A DNA stretch of 34,741 nucleotides from Roseicyclus sp041163945. GTDB lineage: Bacteria > Pseudomonadota > Alphaproteobacteria > Rhodobacterales > Rhodobacteraceae. Under the pieces are notes generated by a model. The model made no database searches. It saw only the letters and a program-made list of their open reading frames with translations, and was not told the origin of the DNA. Positions 26,513-34,249 of the stretch are shown piece after piece (position 1 is the first letter of the stretch; every line of letters starts with the position of its first letter). The translations under genes were made by a program, and so were the position numbers. Location: contig JBEAQJ010000098.1 in assembly GCA_041163945.1 (NCBI GenBank), positions 1 through 34,741 of the forward strand. Reading direction: 5' to 3'.

Positions 26513-26534
26513 GCACGGCCGCGCGTGGCCGTGC
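26513..26534 (+). terminator. Strong intercistronic hairpin between yajC and secD
   Basis: GCACGGCC, loop GCGCGT, GGCCGTGC: an 8 bp perfect GC stem 3 nt after the yajC stop, followed by GCGCTTTTGC. It could be a partial terminator or a 3' stabiliser of yajC mRNA. The genes are otherwise expected to share an operon. Confidence 0.5.
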
Positions 26535-26573
26535 GCGCTTTTGCTGACGATCCGCCGGAAAGGGCCCTGAACC

Positions 26574-28241
26574 ATGCTGCAGATCCCGCTCTGGAATCGC
26601 CTGACGATCATTGCCGTGGTCTTGGCGGGCATTGCCTTTGCCATGCCCAACCTGTTCTACGACCGGGTCGAACGGCACAATGATGCCATAGCCACGATCG
26701 AACGCACGGGCGCCATCACCGATGCGCTGCGCGCCGAGCGCGCGCTGTGGCCTGATGTCTTGCCATCCACCTTGGTCAACCTTGGGCTCGATCTGCGGGG
26801 GGGGGCGCATCTGTTGGCCGAGGTGCAGGTCGGGGATGTCTACGAGGCGCGGATGGATGCGCTTTGGCCCGAACTGCGCGATGCGCTGCGCGATCTGCGC
26901 GACACGGTCGGCACGATCCGGCGGCAAGACGCGCCGCCCGGCGAATTGCATGTGCGCATCAGCGAACCCGCCGGCATGGCCGCCGCCGTCGAGGCCGCGC
27001 GCCGATTGGCCACCCCGGTCATCAGCTTGACCGGCGTTGGCGCGCCCACGCTGGATGTGCGGGGCGACAATGATCTGCTGATCGTCACCCTGTCGGAGGC
27101 CGAGCGCCAGGCCACCGACGACCGCACCATGCAGCAATCGGTCGAAATCGTGCGCCGCCGGGTCGACGAGGCGGGCACACGCGAACCCACGATCCAGCGT
27201 CAGGGCGCAGATCGCATCCTGATCCAGGTGCCCGGCATCGGCTCGGCGCAGGAACTGAAGGATCTGATCGGCACCACCGCACGGCTGACCTTTCACCCGG
27301 TCGTCAGCCGGACACGCGATGGCGAAGCTGCCGTCGATGCGCGACAGATCTTGTTGCCGTCGATGGACGAAGACGGGGTGTTCTATGTCTTGGAACAGAC
27401 GCCCGTCGTCACCGGCGATGACCTGGTCGACAGCCAGCCCGCGTTTGACCAGCAAACCGGCCAGCCGGCCGTGACCTTTCGGTTCAACCCGGCCGGGGCG
27501 CGCGCCTTTGGCGATTACACGGCCGCCAATGTTGGCGCACCCTTTGCCATCGTTCTGGATTCCGAGGTGATTTCCGCCCCCACGATCCGGCAGGCGATCA
27601 CCGGGGGTTCGGGCCAGATCACCGGCAATTTCACGGTCGAAAGCTCGACCGAACTGGCGGTGCTGCTTCGGGCCGGGGCGCTGCCGGCCGAAATGGTGTT
27701 TCTGGAAGAACGCACCATCGGCCCCGAACTTGGTGCCGACAGCATCGCGGCCGGCGAGATCGCGGCGCTGGTCGCCTTTGGCGCGGTGCTGGTCTTCATG
27801 GTGTTGAGCTACGGCCTGTTCGGGGTTTTCGCCTCGCTCGCCTTGATCTTGAACGTCGGTCTGATTTTCGGGGTGCTCAGCGTGATCGGCGCCACGCTGA
27901 CCTTGCCGGGTATTGCCGGGATCGTATTGACGATCGGCATGGCGGTGGATGCCAATGTGCTGGTGTTCGAGCGCATCCGCGAAGAACTGAAAACCGCCAA
28001 GGGTCCGGCACGCGCCATCGAACAGGGCTATGCCCGCGCCCTGTCGGCAATCGTTGATGCGAATTTCACCACCTTCATCATCGCGATCATCCTGTTTGCG
28101 CTGGGTTCGGGCCCTGTGCGCGGCTTTTCCATCACGCTGGGGATCGGGATCGTCACCTCGGTCTTTACCGCGATTTACGTGACGCGCCTGTTGATCGTGA
28201 CCTGGTTTGACCGGGCGCGTCCCAAGACAATCGAGGTTTGA
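26574..28241 (+). CDS. secD: Protein translocase subunit SecD
   Basis: Proton-motive-force-driven partner of SecYEG acting on the periplasmic side. The 555-residue protein has TM1 (RLTIIAVVLAGIAFAMPNLF), then the P1 head region with LVNLGLDLRGGAHLLAEVQV. A basal segment NNSP-like region ends in FAIVLDSEVISAPTIRQAIT. Five C-terminal helices follow, including GIVLTIGMAVDANVLVFERI, which contains the conserved aspartate for proton coupling. The ATG at 26574 has GGAAAGGG about 11 nt upstream. It is 3 bp from secF. Confidence 0.97.
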   Translation: MLQIPLWNRLTIIAVVLAGIAFAMPNLFYDRVERHNDAIATIERTGAITDALRAERALWPDVLPSTLVNLGLDLRGGAHLLAEVQVGDVYEARMDALWPELRDALRDLRDTVGTIRRQDAPPGELHVRISEPAGMAAAVEAARRLATPVISLTGVGAPTLDVRGDNDLLIVTLSEAERQATDDRTMQQSVEIVRRRVDEAGTREPTIQRQGADRILIQVPGIGSAQELKDLIGTTARLTFHPVVSRTRDGEAAVDARQILLPSMDEDGVFYVLEQTPVVTGDDLVDSQPAFDQQTGQPAVTFRFNPAGARAFGDYTAANVGAPFAIVLDSEVISAPTIRQAITGGSGQITGNFTVESSTELAVLLRAGALPAEMVFLEERTIGPELGADSIAAGEIAALVAFGAVLVFMVLSYGLFGVFASLALILNVGLIFGVLSVIGATLTLPGIAGIVLTIGMAVDANVLVFERIREELKTAKGPARAIEQGYARALSAIVDANFTTFIIAIILFALGSGPVRGFSITLGIGIVTSVFTAIYVTRLLIVTWFDRARPKTIEV

Positions 28242-28244
28242 GCC

Positions 28245-29213
28245 ATGCGTCTGCGCCTTGTTCCGCAAGAAACCAACATCGATTTTTTCCGGCATGCCCG
28301 GCTGACCTTCGGCGCCTCGGTGGTGGCCATGGTGCTGTCGGTCGTGGTCTGGCTGAGCATGGGGTTGAATTTCGGCATCGATTTCCTGGGCGGCACGACC
28401 ATCCGGACCGAAAGCGCGGCCCCGGTCGATGTGGCGGCCTATCGCGATGCGCTGGCCGCGCTCGATCTGGGGGATGTGTCGATCACGGAAGTCTTCGATC
28501 CCACCTTCGGGCCCGAGCAGAACGTGGCGATGATCCGCATTCAGGCGCAGGCCGGGCAGGAAAGCGTGTCGCCCGAAACCGTGTTCGCGGTGCAAGACGC
28601 GCTGCGCGGGGTCTATCCGGGCATGACCTTTCCCAGCGTGGAATCGGTTGGGCCCAAGGTTTCGGGCGAATTGATCCAGACCGCGCTCATCGCCGTCTTG
28701 GCGTCGCTGGGCGCGATCCTTGTCTATATCTGGTTGCGGTTCGAATGGCAGTTTTCGGTGGGTGCGGTGGCGGCCCTGATCCATGACATCGTGCTGACCG
28801 TGGGTCTTTTCGCGCTGCTGCAAATCCGCTTCGATCTGGCCACCATCGCGGCGCTTTTGACCATCGTGGGCTATTCGATCAACGACACCGTGGTGATTTT
28901 CGATCGGTTGCGCGAGAACCTGATCAAGTACAAGACCCGCCCCCTGCAGGATGTGATGAACCTGAGCGCGAACGAAACGCTCAGCCGCACCTTGATGACA
29001 TCGGGCACGACGCTTTTGGCGCTTTTGGCGCTTTTGGTGCTGGGTGGCGATGTGATCCGGGGCTTTGTCTTCGCGATTTTCTGGGGGGTGATCGTGGGGA
29101 CCTATTCGTCGATCTTCGTGGCCAAGAACATCGTGCTGATGATCGGGGTCAAGCGCGACTGGTCCAAGCCTGACGCCAAGGCGGGAACACAGTTTTCCAA
29201 CATCGATGCCTGA
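28245..29213 (+). CDS. secF: Protein translocase subunit SecF
   Basis: Membrane partner of SecD. The 322-residue protein has TM1 (FGASVVAMVLSVVVWLSMGL) followed by NFGIDFLGGTTIRTES, a periplasmic domain, and a C-terminal bundle of five helices. The bundle includes AALIHDIVLTVGLFALLQI and TIVGYSINDTVVIFDRLREN, both SecF signatures. The start follows the secD stop by 3 bp. The end overlaps the TSUP gene start by 8 bp, so the three genes are likely read from one mRNA. Confidence 0.97.
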   Translation: MRLRLVPQETNIDFFRHARLTFGASVVAMVLSVVVWLSMGLNFGIDFLGGTTIRTESAAPVDVAAYRDALAALDLGDVSITEVFDPTFGPEQNVAMIRIQAQAGQESVSPETVFAVQDALRGVYPGMTFPSVESVGPKVSGELIQTALIAVLASLGAILVYIWLRFEWQFSVGAVAALIHDIVLTVGLFALLQIRFDLATIAALLTIVGYSINDTVVIFDRLRENLIKYKTRPLQDVMNLSANETLSRTLMTSGTTLLALLALLVLGGDVIRGFVFAIFWGVIVGTYSSIFVAKNIVLMIGVKRDWSKPDAKAGTQFSNIDA

Positions 29214-29958
29214 GGCGCTGATGGCCGCGCTGGCGCTGCCGGCCCTGCCCTGGCTCGGTGCGGCTGCGGTTCTGGCGGGCGCCGTCTATGGCTTTGCCGG
29301 TTTCGGGGCCGCGCTTGTGTTCATGCCGATTTCGGTGGCCCTTGTGGCCCCGCCCCTTGCGGTGGCGGCCTTTGCCTTTGCGGCGATGATCGCGCTGGTC
29401 ACGGTGGTGCCACGCGCCTGGCCCTCGGTCGACAAGCCGGGTCTGGGGCAGCTTCTGGCGGGCAGCGTTCTGGGGTTTCCCTTCGGCATCTGGGTGTTGC
29501 GCATCTGGGATGGGGCGACGATCCGGCTGACGGTGTCGCTGGTGGTGCTGGCCACGCTGGTGGTGCTGATCGCGGGCTGGCGGATGTCGGCGCGCCCGAC
29601 CGCTGCAACGCGCATGGCGGTCGGGGCGGCGACGGGTTTGGTCGGCGGGGCCACGGGGTTGACGGGCCCGGTCGTCATCTTGTTCAACCTGAGCGCTGGC
29701 ACCCCGGCGGCGACGGTGCGGGCCAATACGCTGGTGTTCCTGACGCTCAGTTCGGGGATCTTGCTGGGCCAATTGTGGCTGCAGGGGCTGTTGCCGGCCG
29801 CGGCGATCTGGCTGGGGTTCTTGCTGATGCTGCCCTATGCCTTGGGCACCTGGATCGGGCAGGCGCTGTTTGATCCGGCCGCCGAAACCCTGTATCGACG
29901 CATCGCCTATGCGATCATCGCGGCATCGGCCATGGCCGGTCTGCCGATCTGGCGCTGA
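29206..29958 (+). CDS. TSUP (TauE/SafE) family permease
   Basis: Putative anion permease of the sulfite-exporter TauE/SafE family, 250 residues with about eight helices. The first repeat reads LAGAVYGFAGFGAALVFMPI and the second TGLVGGATGLTGPVVILFNL; the paired Gly-rich motifs are the family hallmark. The ATG at 29206 overlaps secF out of frame (ATGCCTGA). Family members handle sulfite, sulfonates or other organic anions; the substrate here is undetermined. Attachment to secDF is probably operon convenience. Confidence 0.85.
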   Translation: MPEALMAALALPALPWLGAAAVLAGAVYGFAGFGAALVFMPISVALVAPPLAVAAFAFAAMIALVTVVPRAWPSVDKPGLGQLLAGSVLGFPFGIWVLRIWDGATIRLTVSLVVLATLVVLIAGWRMSARPTAATRMAVGAATGLVGGATGLTGPVVILFNLSAGTPAATVRANTLVFLTLSSGILLGQLWLQGLLPAAAIWLGFLLMLPYALGTWIGQALFDPAAETLYRRIAYAIIAASAMAGLPIWR

Positions 29959-29975
29959 AGGGAAAGGGTTTGCCC

Positions 29976-30329
29976 GTGAAGCTGAACGAGGTGACATATC
30001 ACGATGGCCGCCCGGTCGATGGCTATGGGCCGGGGTTTTTCCGCGTTGCCGGTCAGGTGATCCACGGCGGGGTCGCGATCTTTCCCTCGGGGGTGGTGGC
30101 CTGGGCGGGCTATGACGACCGGGCGCGGCTGATCGGCGCTGCCAGCGACATCGACGTGCTGTTCATCGGCACCGGTGCCGAAATCGCTCAGATCCCGGCC
30201 GATTTGCGCCGCGTGCTGGAGGATGCGGGTCTGGGCGTGGAAATTGCCGCAAGCCCCGCGGCCTGTCGCACCTACAACGTGTTGTTGTCCGAAGGGCGCC
30301 GCGTGGGCCTGGCGGCCTTGCCCGTCTGA
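29976..30329 (+). CDS. Mth938-like (DUF498) domain protein
   Basis: A 117-residue single-domain protein of the Mth938/NDUFAF3 family. The eukaryotic relative NDUFAF3 is a complex I assembly factor; bacterial roles are not settled. Conserved parts are DGYGPGFFRVAGQVIHGGVA, VLFIGTGAEIAQIP and the C-terminal ACRTYNVLLSEGRRVGLA. The GTG at 29976 was chosen because AAAGGG lies 7-8 nt upstream and homologues begin at this point; TTG at 29970 is an alternative. It lies 17 bp after the TSUP gene and closes the yajC-secDF run. A similar gene often follows secF in Rhodobacterales. Confidence 0.85.
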   Translation: MKLNEVTYHDGRPVDGYGPGFFRVAGQVIHGGVAIFPSGVVAWAGYDDRARLIGAASDIDVLFIGTGAEIAQIPADLRRVLEDAGLGVEIAASPAACRTYNVLLSEGRRVGLAALPV

Positions 30330-30331
30330 CG

Positions 30332-30350
30332 GGCGGCAGGCCGTGCCGCC
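30332..30350. terminator. Perfect hairpin between convergent genes
   Basis: GGCGGCA, loop GGCCG, TGCCGCC: a 7 bp stem in the 27 bp gap between the convergent Mth938-like and DUF1194 genes. No U-tract on either strand; plausible bidirectional 3' structure. Confidence 0.5.
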
Positions 30351-30356
30351 GCAGGC

Positions 30357-31055
30357 CTAATACCGCGCCGGGGATTTTGGGCCGGCCGCATCGCCCAGCA
30401 CCAGCACCCGCAATTCGCGTTCCAGTTTGCGGCGCATGGCCGGGGCGAAATCGGTGTGGCTGATGGCGTATTCCAGAAATGCGCCGGGCCCATGCAGCAG
30501 ATGCGTCTGGTAGTAATCCACGATCGTGTCCGAGGCCCCGCCGATCGCCAAGCCGTTCACGGTGACGCCGTCAAAGGCGAAATGTGCATAGGCCGCGCTG
30601 GGCGGAAAGCCGTCATTGTTCGGCCCGTCCCCCGAAATGTCGAGCGTCTGGAACAAGCAGGGCGGCGCCGAACCGAAGCGGTCGGCGGCAAATCCCAGCG
30701 CATGGCCCAGCCCCGTCGGCATATCCACGGCCCCGCGTGGTGCGCGCGCCAGCGCCGCCGCGATGGCGTGCAGATCAGCCTCGGACCCCACCAAGGTCCA
30801 ATCGACCATCACATCTTGATGAAACCGCCCCGACCATTGAAAGATCGACAGCGCCACCGGCCCGGGACCAGCCAGAAAGCCCGCCACCACCTCGGGGGCG
30901 GTCAGGGCATGGGCCAGACCCGCCAGTTGCAGCTGGTATTCCGCCCCATCGACCGAGGCCGATACATCCAGCCCCAGTTGAAGCGCCAGCCGGCAATCCG
31001 CTTGCGCCGACAGCGGCGCGGTCGCAAGCATCAGCGCCAGCGCTGACCGGATCAC
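30357..31055 (-). CDS. Secreted DUF1194 (VWA-like) protein
   Basis: A 232-residue exported protein with a von Willebrand A-type fold. The signal peptide is IRSALALMLATAPLSAQA, cut before DCRLALQL. The MIDAS-like DVSASVDGAEYQLQ (DxSxS) follows, then LSIFQWSG, and a second metal-loop region FQTLDISGDGPNNDG. The start is a GTG at 31055 overlapping the TGA of gloA as GTGA. The upstream in-frame sequence is only the gloA shadow. The role is unknown; DUF1194 proteins are common and single-copy in Rhodobacterales. Coupling to gloA is positional. Confidence 0.8.
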   Translation of the reverse strand: MIRSALALMLATAPLSAQADCRLALQLGLDVSASVDGAEYQLQLAGLAHALTAPEVVAGFLAGPGPVALSIFQWSGRFHQDVMVDWTLVGSEADLHAIAAALARAPRGAVDMPTGLGHALGFAADRFGSAPPCLFQTLDISGDGPNNDGFPPSAAYAHFAFDGVTVNGLAIGGASDTIVDYYQTHLLHGPGAFLEYAISHTDFAPAMRRKLERELRVLVLGDAAGPKSPARY

Positions 31056-31480
31056 CAGTGCCCCGTGTTGCCCATCGAAACCCAAGGCTCGGCCGGGGGC
31101 AGGGGGGCGCCCGCTTGCAGCAATTCGATCGAGATGTTGTCGGGTGAACGCACAAACGCCATGCGCCCGTCGCGTGGCGGGCGGTTGATGGTCACGCCAT
31201 GATCCATCAGGTGCTGGCACACGGCATAAATGTCATCGACCGCATAGGCGAGATGGCCGAAATGACGGCTGTCCGACGGCAACCCATCATCACCATCCCA
31301 GTTGTAGGTCAGCTCGATGGGGCAGGCCTCGTCGCCGGGGGCGGCCATGAAGACCAGTGAAAACCGGCCCTGTTCATAGTCGTTGCGCCGGGTCTGGCGC
31401 AGGCCCAACAGCGTGTAGAACGCGATCGACGCCTCCAGATCCTTTACCCGGACCATCGTGTGCAGGTATTTCATCGCCAT
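31052..31480 (-). CDS. gloA: Glyoxalase I / lactoylglutathione lyase (VOC superfamily)
   Basis: Converts the methylglyoxal-glutathione hemithioacetal to S-lactoylglutathione. The 142-residue protein aligns along E. coli GloA. The four metal ligands are visible: His in YLHTMVRVKDL, Glu in IELTYNWDGDD, His in HFGHLAYAVDD and Glu in ISIELLQAG. The other VOC candidate, methylmalonyl-CoA epimerase, fits less well because IELTYNW is specific to GloA. The start at 31480 has AAGGG 8 nt upstream; an internal ATG at 31474 is less likely. It overlaps the DUF1194 gene by 4 nt. Confidence 0.88.
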   Translation of the reverse strand: MAMKYLHTMVRVKDLEASIAFYTLLGLRQTRRNDYEQGRFSLVFMAAPGDEACPIELTYNWDGDDGLPSDSRHFGHLAYAVDDIYAVCQHLMDHGVTINRPPRDGRMAFVRSPDNISIELLQAGAPLPPAEPWVSMGNTGHW

Positions 31481-31593
31481 GCGAACGCCCTTTTGATGTC
31501 GCTTTGCTGCAAGCTAGCGCAACCGCGCGCCCGGCGCAGCCCCCGGCCGGGGTAAATTTCCTGTGGGTAAATGCAGCCCCGCAAGCCCCCTTT

Positions 31594-31652
31594 ATCTTGC
31601 GGTTCTGCCCCCCCGTGATGCAAGATGTTGGGGTCGCCCCGAAAGCCCCAAC
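31594..31652 (+). promoter_or_regulatory. Tandem hairpins in the thyX leader
   Basis: ATCTTGC (31594-31600) pairs with GCAAGAT (31620-31626). The very next base begins GTTGGGG (31627-31633), which pairs with CCCCAAC (31646-31652). The ribosome site AAAAAAGGAG follows at once, and the thyX ATG is at 31670. Two abutting 7 bp perfect stems ending at the Shine-Dalgarno sequence suggest translational or stability control. I do not recognise a known riboswitch. Confidence 0.45.
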
Positions 31653-31669
31653 AAAAAAGGAGCCGCCCC

Positions 31670-32575
31670 ATGCCGCTCAGCCCCGAGGCCCAAGCCGAAA
31701 TCGATGCCGCCCGCGCCACGCCCCGCCCCACGCTGCGCGCGGTGAGCGACGGCATGGAGCGCCATCTGTACACCGCCCACCCGGTGCTGGATCACGGCTT
31801 TGTCCGCGTCATCGACTACATGGGCGACGATAGCGCCATCGTGCAGGCCGCCCGCGTCAGCTACGGGGCGGGCACCAAGCATGTGTCCAACGACGAGGGG
31901 CTGATCCGCTATCTGATGCGGCACTGGCATTCGACACCCTTCGAGATGTGCGAGGTCAAATTCCATGTGAAACTGCCCGTCTTCGTGGCGCGCCAGTGGA
32001 TCCGCCACCGCACCGCGAATGTGAACGAATATTCGGCGCGCTATTCGATCCTGGATCGGGAATTCTACATCCCCGAACCGGGGGCGCTGGCGGCGCAATC
32101 GACGGTCAACAACCAGGGCCGGGGCGCGGTGCTGGAAGGGGCCGAGGCCGCCCGCGTGCTGGACATGCTCAAATCCGACGCGACGCGCGCCTATGATCAT
32201 TACGAGGCGATGCTGAGCCAAGACGGCCAGCAGGGGCTGGCGCGCGAACTGGCGCGGATGAACCTGCCCGCCAATGTCTACACGCAATGGTATTGGAAGG
32301 TGGATCTGCACAACCTGTTCCACTTCCTGCGGCTGCGCGCCGATGCGCATGCGCAGTACGAGATCCGCGTTTATGCCGAGCTGATGTGCCAGCTGGTCGC
32401 CGACTGGGTGCCGATCGCCTACGCGGCCTTTGCCGATTACCGGATGGGGGGGGTGACCCTGTCGGCCAAGGGGATCGAGGTTTTGCGGCGGCGCCTGGCG
32501 GGCGAGGCGGTGACGCAGGAGAATTCGGGCATGAGCAAGGGCGAATGGCGGGAGTTTGAGGGGGTGTTTGGGTGA
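31670..32575 (+). CDS. thyX: FAD-dependent thymidylate synthase
   Basis: Makes dTMP from dUMP using methylene-tetrahydrofolate and reduced FAD. The ThyX motif RHRTANVNEYS (RHR-x7-S) is intact. FARQ-type context is present as FVARQWIRHR, with WKVDLHNLFHFLRLRAD near the C-terminus. At 301 residues it is the longer alphaproteobacterial form. The ATG at 31670 has AAGGAG 7 nt upstream. The stop TGA is followed immediately by the ATG of a GIY-YIG gene of different composition, so foreign DNA appears to have joined exactly at the thyX 3' end. Confidence 0.96.
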   Translation: MPLSPEAQAEIDAARATPRPTLRAVSDGMERHLYTAHPVLDHGFVRVIDYMGDDSAIVQAARVSYGAGTKHVSNDEGLIRYLMRHWHSTPFEMCEVKFHVKLPVFVARQWIRHRTANVNEYSARYSILDREFYIPEPGALAAQSTVNNQGRGAVLEGAEAARVLDMLKSDATRAYDHYEAMLSQDGQQGLARELARMNLPANVYTQWYWKVDLHNLFHFLRLRADAHAQYEIRVYAELMCQLVADWVPIAYAAFADYRMGGVTLSAKGIEVLRRRLAGEAVTQENSGMSKGEWREFEGVFG

Positions 32576-33076
32576 ATGGGTGTTGGTAGGTCCGTACGTC
32601 TTTATTTAGTTGACGGTGTCGCAACCGGAATTTTGACCGCTGAAATCATGAACTGGACTGGCCATGTTCTCGCTGCGCCAAGAACACGGATTGAGTCGGT
32701 GCTTCGGCGGGATGAGCTCGCGAGAACGGGTGTATATTTTTTGATTGGTCCGGACGATCAAGGAAGTGGCCTTGACCGGGTCTACGTCGGTGAAGGCGAC
32801 GAGATCGGTAAACGGCTTTATCAGCACAATAAGGAAAAGGATTTCTGGGAACGGTTTGTGGCGGTTACGAGCAAAGACATGAACCTGACAAAGGCGCACG
32901 TCAGGTATTTGGAAGGACGCCTTATTGGCATGCTCAAGACGGCTAGAAAAGTGGCTGTCGAAAATTCGAATGCACCTGATTTTCGACTTCTGCCAGAGGC
33001 GGATATCGCCGATATGGAAGCTTTTCTGGAAGAGATTGTATCGACCCAGCGGAATCTGCACATTTTACGCCGCTAA
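32576..33076 (+). pseudogene. GIY-YIG family protein, 3' part lost at IS insertion
   Basis: N-terminal part of a GIY-YIG nuclease-family protein. The core is GVYFLIGPDDQGSG, RVYVGEGDEIGKRLYQH and KAHVRYLEGRLI: GVY/YVG in place of GIY/YIG, the conserved Arg, and the later Glu. It is preceded by a small leader domain, GRSVRLYLVDGVATGILTAE. Related proteins, from memory, are about twice this length with a DUF4357-like C-terminus. The IS3 end begins at 33037, so about 153 native codons remain and the last 13 residues plus stop are encoded by the element. GC is lower than in the flanking genes, which suggests horizontal gain. The truncated product might still fold as a nuclease domain. Confidence 0.75.
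33037..33059 (+). repeat. IS3 terminal inverted repeat (orfB side)
   Basis: 23 bp beginning TGTATCGACCCAG and ending AATCTGC. It aligns with the orfA-side repeat with one gap and a few mismatches. It overlaps the last codons of the truncated GIY-YIG frame. Confidence 0.8.
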
Positions 33077-33886
33077 TGCATATGCCTGAGCGGGCGTTTT
33101 CATGGCAAGCGCTTGATGAGGGCGCTTGTGGTTGTAGAAGCTGATCCAGTCGCCGATTGCACGCGTGGCGTGCTGGATGCTGTCGAAGCGCTGGCGATGA
33201 ACACACTGCTCTTTCAGCGTCCGGATCACACGCTCGACCATGCCGTTCTGCTGCGGACAATGGGGCGTGATGAACTCCTGCCTCAGGCCGTAGCTTTTCA
33301 CCAAGGCCATGTATTTTCTGCTCGTGAAGACCAGGCCATTGTCTGACCTCAGAAGGAACTCCTGCGGCACCTTGCCGAGCGTGCCAAACCGGGCAATCAG
33401 CGCATGCTCCAAGGCGCTGGCTGCCGTCGTGGCTTTGCCAGATCGGGAGAGATGCCAGCCCAGAAGCTCGCGGGTATGGCAGTCGATCACCAGTGCAAGC
33501 GTCGTCCAGCCATCTCGCCCTGCCCAAACGCGGCACAGATCCGTCGACCAGCGTTCGTTCGGAACTGTGGCGACGGAAGGCAGTGCCTCGATCCGCGGCC
33601 GCATACCGATAGGGCGTTTGCGAACCTGCCAACCCTTAATCTGGAAGATCCTCTGAACCGTATTTTTATTGAAGCCCAAGAGCCAGGCAACCGTGCGATA
33701 GCCAAAGGATGGCTCTGCCTCGATCATCACCTTGATCGGGTCGGCAAATCGGGGATCGACCTTCGGCGCAGCCTTGGTTGGCTTGTAGTAGATCGTCCTG
33801 CGCGGCACGCCGAACCAGGCGCATAGCTTGGCCAGCGGCACTGAGATCCCCTCCGCCAGCAGGCCCTCATGAAGCGTCCGGATCAA
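33065..33886 (-). CDS. IS3-family transposase OrfB (DDE domain)
   Basis: Catalytic part of the transposase. The HTH_21-like segment lies near FGYRTVAWLLGFNKNTVQRI. The rve/DDE domain carries Asp116 in RWSTDLCRVWAG, Asp182 in LLRSDNGLVFTSR and Glu218 in NGMVERVIRTLKEQ. The D-to-E spacing of 35 residues is classical, so the enzyme looks intact. Its frame opens with TTG at 33886 overlapping the orfA stop (TTGA). It is also joined to orfA by -1 frameshifting at 33919-33925, since the frame is open between the slip site and 33886. The main product is therefore probably an OrfAB fusion. Confidence 0.92.
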   Translation of the reverse strand: MIRTLHEGLLAEGISVPLAKLCAWFGVPRRTIYYKPTKAAPKVDPRFADPIKVMIEAEPSFGYRTVAWLLGFNKNTVQRIFQIKGWQVRKRPIGMRPRIEALPSVATVPNERWSTDLCRVWAGRDGWTTLALVIDCHTRELLGWHLSRSGKATTAASALEHALIARFGTLGKVPQEFLLRSDNGLVFTSRKYMALVKSYGLRQEFITPHCPQQNGMVERVIRTLKEQCVHRQRFDSIQHATRAIGDWISFYNHKRPHQALAMKTPAQAYALAA

Positions 33887-34200
33887 TTCCCGTCCTCCCG
33901 CTCCATGAGGGCTTGGAACTTTTTTCGCGCACGAAGCTCCAGCATCGCCTCGCCATAGGCCTCTTGCAGATCCTTGAGCTGCTTCTCGTATTGTTCGCGG
34001 ATGTCGAGCGGGTTGGCGCGCAACGAGTTCTCCATCCCGCGCTTGGCATCCTCGATCCAGCCCTCAATCTCAGAGGGTGACAGATCGAAGGAACGACTGG
34101 CTTCCGCCACCGTCGTCTTGCCTTGAATAATCTCGATGACCAACGCCGTCTTCCGCTTCGCTGTCCACCGCTTGATGCTGTCGTCCATCGTCATACTCAT
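33883..34200 (-). CDS. IS3-family transposase OrfA (helix-turn-helix)
   Basis: DNA-binding part of the transposase, 105 residues. A helix-turn-helix is visible in KTTVAEASRSFDLSPSEIEG. A C-terminal leucine/heptad region follows, REQYEKQLKDLQEAYGEAML, which may mediate multimerisation. The start at 34200 has AGAGAGGA 9 nt upstream; ATGs at 34194 and 34188 are possible. The slippery heptamer near its 3' end links it to orfB. Confidence 0.9.
   Translation of the reverse strand: MSMTMDDSIKRWTAKRKTALVIEIIQGKTTVAEASRSFDLSPSEIEGWIEDAKRGMENSLRANPLDIREQYEKQLKDLQEAYGEAMLELRARKKFQALMEREDGN
33919..33925 (-). promoter_or_regulatory. Programmed -1 frameshift site A-AAA-AAG
   Basis: In orfA the codons CGA AAA AAG contain the heptamer A AAA AAG in the phase required for -1 slippage. 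The orfB frame is exactly -1 relative to orfA and stays open from here. This is the standard IS3-family signal for OrfAB production. Confidence 0.85.
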
Positions 34201-34225
34201 CGCTATTTTCCTCTCTATAGCATGA

Positions 34226-34249
34226 GCAGATTTTCACTGGGTCATTACA
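34226..34249 (-). repeat. IS3 terminal inverted repeat (orfA side)
   Basis: Minus strand TGTAATGACCCAGTGAAAAT then CTGC, partner of the repeat at 33037-33059. It lies 26 bp upstream of the orfA start, so the orfA promoter probably overlaps it. Confidence 0.8.

Larger units (their letters stand above)
33037..34249 (-). mobile_element. IS3-family insertion sequence, apparently complete
   Basis: A 1213 bp element containing orfA and orfB on the minus strand. The ends are imperfect inverted repeats: TGTATCGACCCAGCGGAATC at the left end and TGTAATGACCCAGTGAAAAT at the right end read inward, both continuing to ATCTGC. The ends begin TGT, as expected. No 3-5 bp target duplication is visible: the left flank ends GAAGAGAT and the right begins CAACCGCC. 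Hence the element has probably recombined or caused an adjacent deletion since insertion. Confidence 0.88.

Noticed and set aside
26400..28823. Minus-strand 807-codon frame opposite yajC-secD-secF
   Set aside because: The plus strand encodes well-known Sec proteins. The antisense frame has no domain and spans several genes, as expected from codon bias at high GC.
31052..31480. VOC protein considered as the missing methylmalonyl-CoA epimerase
   Set aside because: The IELTYNW motif and overall alignment favour glyoxalase I, and it is not near the pcc or scpA genes.
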